A DNA stretch of 15,586 bases, from positions 1 to 15,586 of the forward strand of contig NZ_CALLDG010000189.1 in NCBI RefSeq assembly GCF_937999985.1, written 5' to 3'. The notes under the pieces are model-generated. The model worked only from the letters and a program-made list of their open reading frames with translations. It was not told the origin of the DNA and did no database searches. Within the stretch, counting starts at the first letter, position 1, and each line of letters starts with the position of its first letter. The translations under genes and the position numbers were made by a program. This stretch comes from an uncultured Corynebacterium sp. (GTDB taxonomy: Bacteria > Actinomycetota > Actinomycetes > Mycobacteriales > Mycobacteriaceae). Positions 8,278 through 15,514 of this stretch are shown here, in pieces.

Positions 8278-8408
8278 GATTGCATTCCCCTAAAACCCCT
8301 GTCCCCTTAGATCCCCAGTGCGGCAGCCTGCGCTCCCCATGCGCGCTGTGTAGTTGCCTCTCACCCTAGCAGTGCAGCATTGTCCTCGCTGGTGGAAAGG
8401 ATGTTCCC
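8278..8408. promoter_or_regulatory. Divergent 131-bp intergenic region between the ThiF-like and YgjP-like genes
   Basis: This must hold both promoters. On the + strand a weak pair, TTGCCT (8354-8359) and CATTGT (8378-8383) with an 18-bp spacer, could serve the YgjP-like gene. On the - strand the G-rich leader is the main visible structure, and I cannot pick a -10 box. No palindrome or credible small ORF was found. Confidence 0.3.
8287..8316 (-). promoter_or_regulatory. Four-tract G-quadruplex motif overlapping the ThiF-like Shine-Dalgarno sequence
   Basis: On the coding strand of the ThiF-like gene the leader reads G4-ATCTAA-G4-ACA-G4-TTTTA-G4: four runs of exactly four G with loops of 6, 3 and 5 nt, a canonical G-quadruplex pattern. 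The tracts correspond to CCCC at 8287-8290, 8296-8299, 8303-8306 and 8313-8316 on the + strand. The tract nearest the gene is also the Shine-Dalgarno GGGGA, 9 nt from the ATG when counted from the tract edge, so folding in the mRNA would hide the ribosome binding site. Folding itself is inferred. Confidence 0.55.
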
Positions 8409-8999
8409 ATGGCCCCCTCCTTCCGCGCCCGCGCTGTCGACCCGCAGCGTTTGGCCCGCGAGGTGCAGGAGGAGCTTGCGACCCAGCTGGGCCCTGAGGT
8501 GACGGTGCCGCCCATCACCATCCGCCTGTCCACCCGGCGCAAGAAGACAGTCGCGGTGCGGGAAGAAGGCGAAGGGTTCCTGGTCATGTCGCCCGCGGCC
8601 ATCGGAGAGGCCGAGCTGCGCAGAATCAGCGTAGAGCTGGTGGGGAAGGCGCTGAAGAGTCGGCGTCAAACAATGGGCAACAAGGAGCTAGCCGAGCGGG
8701 CGGTGCAGCTCAACGACAAGTACCTCGGCGGCCGGGCGACAATCGGGGAGATCAAGTTCGTCACGAACATGAACACGCGCTGGGGCAGCTGCTCGGTGCA
8801 ATCCAAGCGCATCCGGATCGCCCACCAGTTGCAGGAGGTGCCCGGATACGTGCTGGATGCGGTGATTATCCACGAGCTGATCCACACGTTTGTGCCGAAT
8901 CACGGCTCGGAGTTTCGCAAATGGGAGGCGCGCACCCCGCACCTGGAGAGGGCGCAGGGCTACCTGGAGGCCTTCAAGCGTTGGGGGATGCGCGGCTAG
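8409..8999 (+). CDS. YgjP/SprT-like zinc metallopeptidase (DUF45, M48-related)
   Basis: A 196-residue soluble protein with the hallmarks of the YgjP (DUF45) family: an NTRWGSCS segment (W125, C128) before the active site, then HELIH (H155, E156, H159) followed by PNHGSEF with a third candidate zinc ligand H165. There is no signal peptide or membrane segment, so it should act in the cytoplasm; substrates are unknown for the family. The ATG at 8409 is chosen because AAAGG (8396-8400) lies 8 nt upstream. The nearer ATG at 8401 is in another frame and has no room for a Shine-Dalgarno sequence. It is divergent from the ThiF-like gene, and its stop codon touches the stop codon of the convergent zincin gene. 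Confidence 0.85.
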   Translation: MAPSFRARAVDPQRLAREVQEELATQLGPEVTVPPITIRLSTRRKKTVAVREEGEGFLVMSPAAIGEAELRRISVELVGKALKSRRQTMGNKELAERAVQLNDKYLGGRATIGEIKFVTNMNTRWGSCSVQSKRIRIAHQLQEVPGYVLDAVIIHELIHTFVPNHGSEFRKWEARTPHLERAQGYLEAFKRWGMRG

Positions 9000-10508
9000 C
9001 TACTCTTTGTCGCTGTCGCCGTTTTCGCTGTTGTCGCCGTTCTCGCCGGTGCCGTCTTGGTAGCCGCGCTTTTCGTTGAGTTCCCGCTCCAGCTTCTCGA
9101 TCTCGCTGATGGGGTTGAAGTCCTCCATCTCGTCTTCGTCGAAAGCCACGCTGCTGATGAAGGCCGCCGGGTTGTCCAGGTCGGAGGCCACAGGAAGGAA
9201 GTCGGGGTGGTCCCACACGCCGTCGCGCTTAGTGACGCCTACCGCATCATCCAGCTTGCGCCACAGCTCGGCTGCCTCGTTTGCCTTCGGAGCAGTGAAG
9301 CTGATTCCGACGGCCTTGGTCAGAGCATCCATGGCAGGGGAGCCGTTGTTGCGGAACTCGGACCAGGCGGCACCGATCATGGCCGCGCCGGGGATGCGGG
9401 AGTTCAAGGCGGAACCTACGACATAATCCACCCAGCCCTCGATGAGCGACAGGCTGGTTTCCAGGCGTTCGCGGGCGTGGGCGTTGGTGGAGACGACCTG
9501 GGGGGAGAGGTCCTGACCCTGCATCCGCTCCATCATCTCCTGCATCTTCGCAGGATCGTTCATGGATTCCGGGGTGATCTCCCGGGTGGCTTCCTCGATG
9601 GCGGAGTAATCCAGCGACAAGCCGGCGGCGAACTCCTCGACGTCCAGGATTAGGCGCTCCACCAGCCACGGGACGTGCTTGAAAAGGCGCAGGTGCGCGG
9701 CCTCGCGGGCGGCCAGGTAGATCAGCGCCTCGCGGGGCTCGCAGCCCAACTTCTTGGCCATGGAATCCAGGTGTTCGGTTGCGATGGCGGCGGTATCGCC
9801 CTCGGCCAGCGGCACGCCCCACTGGGTGGACAGCACGACGTCGGTGGCCATCGCGCCCAGGGTGTTGCCCAGCTGGGCGCCGAAGTTCATGGCGTTGATC
9901 TGCTTCATCATTCCCGCCAGCGGGCCGAGCTGGCTGCGCATCTCCTCCGGCACGCCACCCAGGGCGGCGTCGCCGAGCTTGTCGGCCAGGGGAGTGACCA
10001 CGCGCTTCCACGTTTCGAAGGTTTCGTCCAGCCACTGCGCAGGGCCAAAGGCCACGGAGCCGGAGGCACCGGCGGGCAGGTGGGTGGCCTCGTCCAGCCA
10101 CAGTTCGGCCAGGCGGACTGAATCGGCGACTGCCTGCGAGTCGTTATGACTGGGGCGAGAGTCCTTGTGGGTGGCGGCGATCCGCTGGCGGGCGGTGCGC
10201 TTGGCCAGTCCGTAGTTGACCGGACCCTGGCCCTCGGCACTGTTCATGTCTGTGCCGAATCCGGAGAGCATGGAACCAAACTGGTTCAGGATGTCGCCCA
10301 GGTTGCCGGCCCCCATGTTGCCCGCGCCGCCGTTCATTCCGCCGGCGCCGCCGCCCATCGGGCCGCCGAAGAAGAAGCCGAACGGGTTGTTCTCGTTCCC
10401 GTTGTTTCCGTTCTCGTCGCGGTTGTTATCGCGGTTGTTATCGCCGTCTTTATCGCGGTCGTCATCGGAATCGTGCGGGCCGTGGAAGCCAAAACCGAAT
10501 TTACTCAT
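9000..10508 (-). CDS. Zincin-like protein with REAAH signature (DUF2342/TIGR03624 'zinc-dependent metalloprotease')
   Basis: A 502-residue protein. An Asp/Asn/Gly-rich N-terminus (14-70) precedes the conserved region: GNTLGAMATDVVLSTQWGVPL (~214-234), REAAHLRLFKHVPWL (268-282) and LSLIEGWVDYVV (353-364). These match the actinobacterial family annotated as zinc-dependent metalloprotease (Mtb Rv3195-type). The HExxH position reads R268-E-A-A-H272, so the first His is Arg; E357 of EGWVD could be a further ligand. Whether it hydrolyses peptides is unknown. The open frame extends far upstream across a divergent gene, but the ATG at 10508 is preferred: the conserved region follows it and a -10-like box lies 7 nt before it. 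The acidic C-terminal tail (487-502) is a short repeat. No signal peptide is seen. Confidence 0.8.
   Translation of the reverse strand: MSKFGFGFHGPHDSDDDRDKDGDNNRDNNRDENGNNGNENNPFGFFFGGPMGGGAGGMNGGAGNMGAGNLGDILNQFGSMLSGFGTDMNSAEGQGPVNYGLAKRTARQRIAATHKDSRPSHNDSQAVADSVRLAELWLDEATHLPAGASGSVAFGPAQWLDETFETWKRVVTPLADKLGDAALGGVPEEMRSQLGPLAGMMKQINAMNFGAQLGNTLGAMATDVVLSTQWGVPLAEGDTAAIATEHLDSMAKKLGCEPREALIYLAAREAAHLRLFKHVPWLVERLILDVEEFAAGLSLDYSAIEEATREITPESMNDPAKMQEMMERMQGQDLSPQVVSTNAHARERLETSLSLIEGWVDYVVGSALNSRIPGAAMIGAAWSEFRNNGSPAMDALTKAVGISFTAPKANEAAELWRKLDDAVGVTKRDGVWDHPDFLPVASDLDNPAAFISSVAFDEDEMEDFNPISEIEKLERELNEKRGYQDGTGENGDNSENGDSDKE
9015..9050 (-). repeat. 18-bp degenerate tandem repeat encoding the acidic C-terminal tail
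   Basis: Two 18-bp units (9015-9032 and 9033-9050) beginning GTCGCCGTT on the + strand encode ENGDN/ENGDS-like units at the end of the zincin-like protein, giving an acidic, probably disordered tail. Confidence 0.6.
10418..10465 (-). repeat. Four 12-bp tandem units encoding DNNR-type tetrapeptides
   Basis: CGCGGTTGTTAT occurs twice perfectly (10418-10429, 10430-10441), followed by two diverged units (10442-10453 and 10454-10465). They encode the tetrapeptides DDDR, DKDG, DNNR, DNNR near the N-terminus of the zincin-like protein. In-phase 12-bp units can change number by slippage without breaking the frame. Confidence 0.75.
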
Positions 10509-10515
10509 GTACCCC

Positions 10516-10521
10516 ACCGTA
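10516..10521 (-). promoter_or_regulatory. -10-like box for the zincin gene, 7 nt before its ATG (possible leaderless mRNA)
   Basis: On the complementary strand TACGGT is followed by GGGGTAC and then the ATG. A start of transcription ~7 nt after the -10 would fall at the start codon. No convincing -35 is seen. GGTGGGG could instead be a poorly spaced ribosome binding site, so this is tentative. Confidence 0.35.
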
Positions 10522-10639
10522 CCGACTGTTGCAGGGTGAAAACGACCTCGAAAGGCCGCGAAGGCGCCTATTTGCGTGTGCTGAGAGCGAACAGGGTTCG
10601 GCCTGTGCCGGGGTGGGCAAACCGGGCCGGTGAAGCATG

Positions 10640-10645
10640 TAAAGT
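10640..10645 (+). promoter_or_regulatory. -10 box TAAAGT placed for a leaderless PDZ-Lon mRNA
   Basis: TAAAGT fits the corynebacterial TAnAnT -10 pattern. Exactly 7 nt (TGGGCAG) separate it from the GTG at 10653, so transcription would begin at or next to the start codon. There is no Shine-Dalgarno sequence before this GTG, as expected for leaderless translation. No good -35 is visible at 16-18 bp. Confidence 0.45.
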
Positions 10646-10652
10646 TGGGCAG

Positions 10653-11732
10653 GTGAAATTCTGGAACAGGCGAAATCGCACCATCGTCGTGGGCGCAGTG
10701 CCCGTCGTGGCGCTCTTTTCCCTCCTTGGCCTGCCGTCGATCCCCGGCACCAACATTGACTTGACCGTCCCCTATGCAGCTGAGGGGAACGGGCCGACGT
10801 TCAATACTTTGGGCGAGGTCGATGGCCGCCAGATCGTGGACGTCAGTGGTGCGAAGACTCACCCAACCAGCGGCAACCTCAACATGACCACCGTGTCCGT
10901 CCGCACGAATATGACGTTGGCACAGGCTCTGAAGCGCTGGATCTCCACGGACGACACCCTGGTGCCGATTGAGCACGTATTCCCCTCGGGCAAGTCTTCG
11001 GAGGAAGTACAGCGCCAGAATGCCGCCGCTTTCGCCAATTCGGAGTCCAACGCCACTATTTCGGCGATGAACCACCTGGACAAGCCCCTGGAGACCATGG
11101 CGCTGGAGATCTCCGAGGATTCCCCGGCGCAGGGCAAGATCGAGGTCAACGACATCATCACGAAGGTCGATGGGGAGAAGATCACGCTGCCCAGCGAGCT
11201 ATCGGAGAAGATTAAGGGCTACAAGCCGGGCGACGAGGTCACCGTCACCGTTAAGCGCCAGGAGAAGGACAAGGACATCAAGGTTAAGCTCGCCGAGCTG
11301 CCGGAGGAGGTGCGTGGCGACCATCCGAAGGACACTGCCTTCCTCGGCGTGACGGCCGTCGCCCAGCCCGGCGGTGACATCAAGGTGGAGTACAACCTGA
11401 CCGACATCGGCGGCCCGTCCGCCGGACTGATGTTCTCTATGGCGGTCGTCGACAAGCTGACGCCCGAGGAACTGACAGGTGGGAAGTTCGTCGCCGGTAC
11501 CGGAACTATTGACGCCGCAGGCAAGGTCGGCCCGATTGGTGGCATCACTCACAAGATCGCCGCTGCCAAGGAAGCCGGTGCAGAGGTGTTCCTAGTGCCG
11601 GCGCAGAACTGCGCCGAAGCGGTGCACGAGCCGCCGGAGGGGATCACCCTGCTGAAGGTCGATACGCTCGACGATGCAATTGAGGATCTCAAGGACTACA
11701 ACGACGGTAAGCAGGCCGATACCTGCAAGTAG
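10653..11732 (+). CDS. Membrane-anchored PDZ-Lon (S16) serine protease
   Basis: A 359-residue protein (Mtb Rv3194c-type). A basic N-terminus (KFWNRRNR) and one hydrophobic segment (~9-28) form a signal anchor, placing the rest outside the membrane. A PDZ domain spans ~140-220 (APGDxxx-like SEDSPAQGKIEVNDIITKVDG). The Lon-type proteolytic domain holds the Ser-Lys dyad: S256 in GGPSAGLMFS and K301 in PIGGITHKIAAA, 45 residues apart, close to the ~43 in Lon. It has no AAA+ ATPase, so it is ATP-independent, probably in envelope protein quality control. The GTG at 10653 is chosen over an in-frame GTG at 10605 because the -10 box lies just before it and the signal anchor starts cleanly. The stop is 24 bp from the stop of the convergent PPA1309 gene, with no terminator hairpin between. 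Confidence 0.87.
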   Translation: MKFWNRRNRTIVVGAVPVVALFSLLGLPSIPGTNIDLTVPYAAEGNGPTFNTLGEVDGRQIVDVSGAKTHPTSGNLNMTTVSVRTNMTLAQALKRWISTDDTLVPIEHVFPSGKSSEEVQRQNAAAFANSESNATISAMNHLDKPLETMALEISEDSPAQGKIEVNDIITKVDGEKITLPSELSEKIKGYKPGDEVTVTVKRQEKDKDIKVKLAELPEEVRGDHPKDTAFLGVTAVAQPGGDIKVEYNLTDIGGPSAGLMFSMAVVDKLTPEELTGGKFVAGTGTIDAAGKVGPIGGITHKIAAAKEAGAEVFLVPAQNCAEAVHEPPEGITLLKVDTLDDAIEDLKDYNDGKQADTCK

Positions 11733-11756
11733 CCAAGTAGCGTTTACAGGTAGCGC

Positions 11757-12317
11757 CTATTCGTCGGCCTCGAAGGTGGCGCGCAGGGTGTGAATCACGC
11801 CGGGGGCGATGTCGTCCCCGCCGAGCAGCTGCACCTTGTCCTGGCCGAAGGGATCCTCCGCAAGCTCCTCCTCGCTGGGGCGGAGCTGGATAAGGGAACG
11901 CTCGGGGCCGGAAAAGTCGGCGTCACAAAGAAGTCCGCTAAACAAGCGAGCCTGGCGCGGGGCAGGGTCCGCACCGGGCGCGGCGTTGGAGAAGGTGATC
12001 TCCTGGGCGAGGATCGCGCCGACGACGGGGGCGGGCCAGCGGATGGTGGCGAGGAATTGGCCGAGCTCCTCACTGCCGGGGCGGATGTGCTCCGGGATGT
12101 CCTCCTGCACCACCAGGGCCAAAGGGTTGGCCGGGGCATCGTCGTCGAAGGCCTGTGGTGCGGCATCGGCGATCAGCGAGGCCGGCACCAGGGCGAACAG
12201 GGTGGCCGGTTGGTCCCAGCCCTCGGCCTGCACGAAGTCCACGGCCTCGCGCAGAGCTGCGTTGAGCACGCGCTCATCCTGCAGATCGACGTTCGGGGAG
12301 GAATCGGGAGAGGTCAT
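11757..12317 (-). CDS. PPA1309-family protein of unknown function
   Basis: A 186-residue acidic, Ala/Pro-rich soluble protein. Its pattern (ALREAVDFVQAEGWDQPATLFALVP near the start, an ELGQFLATIRWPAPVVGAIL core, and a C-terminal LLGGDDIAPGVIHTLRATFE) matches, from memory, the actinobacterial family named PPA1309 (Mtb Rv3192 region). No catalytic motif, signal peptide or membrane segment is visible, and no function is known to me. On the coding strand AAAGG precedes the ATG by ~9 nt. The gene is convergent with PDZ-Lon and divergent from UPF0182, its usual neighbour. Confidence 0.75.
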   Translation of the reverse strand: MTSPDSSPNVDLQDERVLNAALREAVDFVQAEGWDQPATLFALVPASLIADAAPQAFDDDAPANPLALVVQEDIPEHIRPGSEELGQFLATIRWPAPVVGAILAQEITFSNAAPGADPAPRQARLFSGLLCDADFSGPERSLIQLRPSEEELAEDPFGQDKVQLLGGDDIAPGVIHTLRATFEADE

Positions 12318-12448
12318 TCGTGATGCCTTTCTTTCGTTGGGGGATGGGTTGGGGTTTGTTATGAGGCTTTAAGAATTGTACGTATCCTGGTAGAAACATC
12401 GCGATCAGCGATACCCACAGGTGCGATTAGCAGGAGAGTATTTAAGCC
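12318..12448. promoter_or_regulatory. Divergent 131-bp region: promoters, 9-bp direct repeat and RBS of the UPF0182 gene
   Basis: A G-rich stretch (~12336-12354) has three G-tracts. An AT-richer core (12355-12396) offers + strand options such as TTGTTA (12356-12361) with TACGTA (12379-12384) at 17-bp spacing, or TAAGAAT at 12370; I cannot decide between them. GCGATCAGC (12401-12409) and GCGATTAGC (12423-12431) form an 8-of-9 direct repeat 22 bp apart, about two helix turns. ATCGC/GCGAT (12398-12412) is a small inverted repeat. AGGAGAG at 12432-12438 is the Shine-Dalgarno sequence, 10 nt before the TTG start. Confidence 0.4.
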
Positions 12449-15400
12449 TTGAGCACGCCCACGCCACCGTCTTCGGGTCGACCGAAGCAGCCGTTCCCGT
12501 CCAGCCCAGGGTCGAGCAGGCGCTCGAAGTTCCTGGGAATCCTGGTGGCAGCTATCGCCATCATTATCTTCATTGTGCCGGTGGTGGTGAGCACATACAC
12601 CGACTTCGCCTGGTTCCGCAGCGTGGATTACCAGGGCGTGTTCATGAACGTGATCGTGACCCGCCTGGTGCTCTTCGGGATCTTCGGGCTGATCGGCGCA
12701 CTGATTTCCTGGTTGGCGGCGTATCTGGCGTACCGCGCGCGGCCGGACGAGATCGAATCCCTGGGAACCTCCTCGCCCCTGGCTGAGTACCGACCGCTGA
12801 TCCGCCGCAACATGCGCCCATTCCTGGTGGGCATTCCGCTGTTCGTGGGTGTGATCACCGGCATGATCGTGCAGTCCAACTGGCGTTCGGTGCTGCTGTT
12901 CCTGAACGGATCGAACTTTGGCGTGCACGATCCGCAGTTCGATAAGGACCTGGGCTTCTACGCCTTTAACCTGCCTTTCCTGCAGATGCTGGTCTCCACC
13001 TTCAGCGTGCTGTTGATCCTGGCCTTTGTGATCAACGGCGTTGGCCACTACCTGCTGGGCTCCATCACCACGGGCAACCCGCGTGTGGGGGAAAAGGCCT
13101 CTATCTCTACGAATGCTCGCCGTCAGCTGGCGGTCATTGCGGGCGCATGGATGCTGTTGAAGGCGGTCGGCTACTGGTTCGACCGCTACGGCCTGCTTAC
13201 CCGTTCACACGAGACTTTCACGGGTGCCTCCTACACGGACATCAACGCTGTGTTGCCTGCACAGATTGTGCTGCTCGTGATCTCGATCTTCGTGGCGGCC
13301 ATGTTCTTCATCACGATTGTTCTGCGCGACCTGCGTATCCCGGCGCTGGCGGTTGCACTGATGGTGGGTTCTTCGCTGACCGTGGGGCTGGCGTGGCCCG
13401 CGATGCTGGAGCAGTTCTCCGTCAACCCGAACCGCGCCGAGAAGGAGCGCGAGTACATCGCCCGCAACATCGAGGCCACCCGGTACGCCTACGGCATTGG
13501 TGAAGACAAGGTCACCTACGACCGTGACTGGGGTGCTTCTGGGGATGCCGCCTCGCAGGAGCAGAAGAAGGCCGTTGCCGACGACTCCGCCACCCTCTCT
13601 AACGTGCGCCTGCTAGACCCGGAGGTGCTGAGCCCGACGTTCACCCAGCAACAGCAGCTGCGTAACTTCTATGGGTTCCCGGACGAGCTGGCGATCGATC
13701 GTTACGAGGTGGACGGCAAGATGCGCGACTTTGTAGTTGCCGCCCGCGAGCTGAACCCGAACACCTTGGACGGCAACCAGAACGACTGGATCAACCGCCA
13801 CACGGTCTACACCCACGGCAACGGCTTTGTGGCAGCCCCCGCCCGCAAGGTGGATGAGGTCGCCCGCGACGTCGGGTCTGCCCGCGGTGGTTATCCGGTA
13901 TACACGGTCGCGGATCTGCAGTCGATGCAGTCCGGTAAGCAGGGTGGCGAGCTGGACCTGGATATCAAGCAGCCGCGCATTTACTTCGGCCCGGTTATTG
14001 CCTCGGCGAAGCAGAACAACTCTGACTACGCGATCGTTGGCAATTCCGAGGGTGAACCGTTGGAGTATGATACCGACGCATCCAATTACACCTACACCGG
14101 CACCGGTGGTGTGGATGTCTCTAACTACTTCAACCGCCTAATGTTCTCGGCCCACTTCGAGTCGATGAACATGTTGCTGACGGACCGTATTGGTGAGGGC
14201 TCGAAGATTCTTTACGAGCGTGACCCCCGCGAGCGTGTGCACAAGGTTGCTCCGTGGCTGACCACGGATTCCAAGACCTATCCGATCGTTATTGACGGCC
14301 GTGTGAAGTGGGTCGTTGACGGTTACACGACGTTGAATAACCTGCCCTACTCCGAGCGGATTGGGCTCACTGATTCTACTGCGGACGCCCTTAATCCCGA
14401 CGGCGTTAGTGAAACCCAGGTCGTCGACAATGAGGTTGGCTACATTCGCAATTCCGTGAAGGCCGTGGTCGATGCCTACGACGGTAGCGTGGATCTGTAC
14501 GCCTTCGATGAATCGGACCCGGTGCTGAAGGCGTGGCGGGGCGCGTTCCCGGACGTGGTGAAGCCGCGCTCCGAGATCAGCAAGGAGCTGGAGGATCACC
14601 TGCGCTACCCGGAGGATATGTTCAAGGTGCAGCGCGAGCTCATCGCCAAGTACCACGTCTCCGACCCGGGCGTGTTCTTCCAGAACGACTCTTTCTGGTC
14701 CGTACCGACTGATCCGACGGCTCCGCAGGACCGCCAGGACAACGCGCAGCCGCCGTACTACGTGGTGGCGGCTGACCCGGAGACCAACAAGCCGTCGTTC
14801 CAGCTGATTACCCCGTTCCGTGGCCTGCGCCGTGAGTTCCTGGCGGCGCACATGTCCGTGGGCTCCGACCCGGATAACTACGGACAAATCAACGTGCGAG
14901 TGTTGCCGACGGGCACGCAGACGCTGGGCCCGAACCAGGCGCAGGACACGATGATGTCCTCCGACGAGATCGCCCGCGAGCGTACCCTGCTGAAGGGCAC
15001 GAACGACCTGACGAACGGTAACCTGCTGACTTTGCCGGTGGGCGACGGGCAAATCCTGTACGTCGAGCCGGTGTACTCGCAGCGCAGTGGCCAGGATTCG
15101 GCCTTCCCGAAGCTGCTGCGCGTGTTGGTGAGCTACAACGGCCAGGTGGGCTATGCCCCGACCATTGCTGAGGCCCTGGACCAGGTAGGGATCAAGACGT
15201 CCTCCACCACTGACATCCAGGAGATCGACGGTTCAGTGGTTGACCCGACCAAGGATAAAAACAAGAAGAACTCCAAGGCCGGGGACAAGGATTCAGACGG
15301 CCAGGATGGCAAGGGCGACCAAGGCTCGGACACGAAGGCTACGGCGGGGAAGTCTGATGGTGGCGGCACCGATACCTCTCCGGAGCAGCGGGTGCGTGAT

Positions 15401-15508
15401 GCGATGGATAAGGTGAACAAGACCCGCGAGTCTGGCACCTTCGAGGAGTTCGGTAAGGCACTGGATGAGCTGGATAAGGCAGTGCAGGACTTGCAGTCCG
15501 AGCGTTAA
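12449..15508 (+). CDS. UPF0182 family integral membrane protein
   Basis: A 1019-residue protein (Mtb Rv3193c-type). A Pro/Ser-rich basic N-terminus is followed by seven predicted membrane helices (~28-50, 64-92, 122-143, 174-198, 226-245, 270-292, 297-318). The family hallmark NPNRAEKEREYIARNIEATRYAYG is at ~326-349, before a large (~600-residue) domain likely outside the membrane. The C-terminus is a Lys/Asp/Gly-rich low-complexity stretch (~930-975), then an amphipathic helix (VRDAMDKVNKTRE... to AVQDLQSER) that may form a coiled coil. The start is TTG, supported by AGGAGAG 10 nt upstream and by the clean N-terminus. The function of the family is unknown; its linkage with the PDZ-Lon protease and PPA1309 gene is widespread in Actinobacteria as I recall. 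Confidence 0.88.
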   Translation: MSTPTPPSSGRPKQPFPSSPGSSRRSKFLGILVAAIAIIIFIVPVVVSTYTDFAWFRSVDYQGVFMNVIVTRLVLFGIFGLIGALISWLAAYLAYRARPDEIESLGTSSPLAEYRPLIRRNMRPFLVGIPLFVGVITGMIVQSNWRSVLLFLNGSNFGVHDPQFDKDLGFYAFNLPFLQMLVSTFSVLLILAFVINGVGHYLLGSITTGNPRVGEKASISTNARRQLAVIAGAWMLLKAVGYWFDRYGLLTRSHETFTGASYTDINAVLPAQIVLLVISIFVAAMFFITIVLRDLRIPALAVALMVGSSLTVGLAWPAMLEQFSVNPNRAEKEREYIARNIEATRYAYGIGEDKVTYDRDWGASGDAASQEQKKAVADDSATLSNVRLLDPEVLSPTFTQQQQLRNFYGFPDELAIDRYEVDGKMRDFVVAARELNPNTLDGNQNDWINRHTVYTHGNGFVAAPARKVDEVARDVGSARGGYPVYTVADLQSMQSGKQGGELDLDIKQPRIYFGPVIASAKQNNSDYAIVGNSEGEPLEYDTDASNYTYTGTGGVDVSNYFNRLMFSAHFESMNMLLTDRIGEGSKILYERDPRERVHKVAPWLTTDSKTYPIVIDGRVKWVVDGYTTLNNLPYSERIGLTDSTADALNPDGVSETQVVDNEVGYIRNSVKAVVDAYDGSVDLYAFDESDPVLKAWRGAFPDVVKPRSEISKELEDHLRYPEDMFKVQRELIAKYHVSDPGVFFQNDSFWSVPTDPTAPQDRQDNAQPPYYVVAADPETNKPSFQLITPFRGLRREFLAAHMSVGSDPDNYGQINVRVLPTGTQTLGPNQAQDTMMSSDEIARERTLLKGTNDLTNGNLLTLPVGDGQILYVEPVYSQRSGQDSAFPKLLRVLVSYNGQVGYAPTIAEALDQVGIKTSSTTDIQEIDGSVVDPTKDKNKKNSKAGDKDSDGQDGKGDQGSDTKATAGKSDGGGTDTSPEQRVRDAMDKVNKTRESGTFEEFGKALDELDKAVQDLQSER

Positions 15509-15514
15509 AGCCCG

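Noticed and set aside
8401..8502. ATG at 8401 as start of a 33-codon ORF or of the YgjP gene.
   Set aside because: It is out of frame with the metallopeptidase, and AAAGG directly abuts it, leaving no spacer.
10146..10652. Upstream extension of the PDZ-Lon frame from 10146.
   Set aside because: It is the shadow of the zincin gene on the other strand. The signal anchor starts right after the GTG at 10653.
10509..11075. N-terminal extension of the zincin frame to 11075 (691 residues in all).
   Set aside because: It runs antisense through the signal anchor and first part of the PDZ-Lon gene, whose motifs are clearly real. The conserved protein starts at MSKFGFGF (10508).
11733..11756. Possible bidirectional terminator between PDZ-Lon and PPA1309.
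   Set aside because: Only a GTAGCG direct repeat is present; no stem-loop or T-run could be formed.
12336..12354. G-rich run GGGGG-AT-GGG-TT-GGGG as a second G-quadruplex.
   Set aside because: There are only three G-tracts; a fourth within loop distance is missing.
12323..12364. Tiny + strand ORF (MPFFRWGMGWGLL) with GGAGAGG 9 nt upstream, ahead of the UPF0182 gene.
   Set aside because: Its Shine-Dalgarno match is the antisense of the first codons of the PPA1309 gene, no promoter is visible upstream, and 13 codons arise easily by chance.
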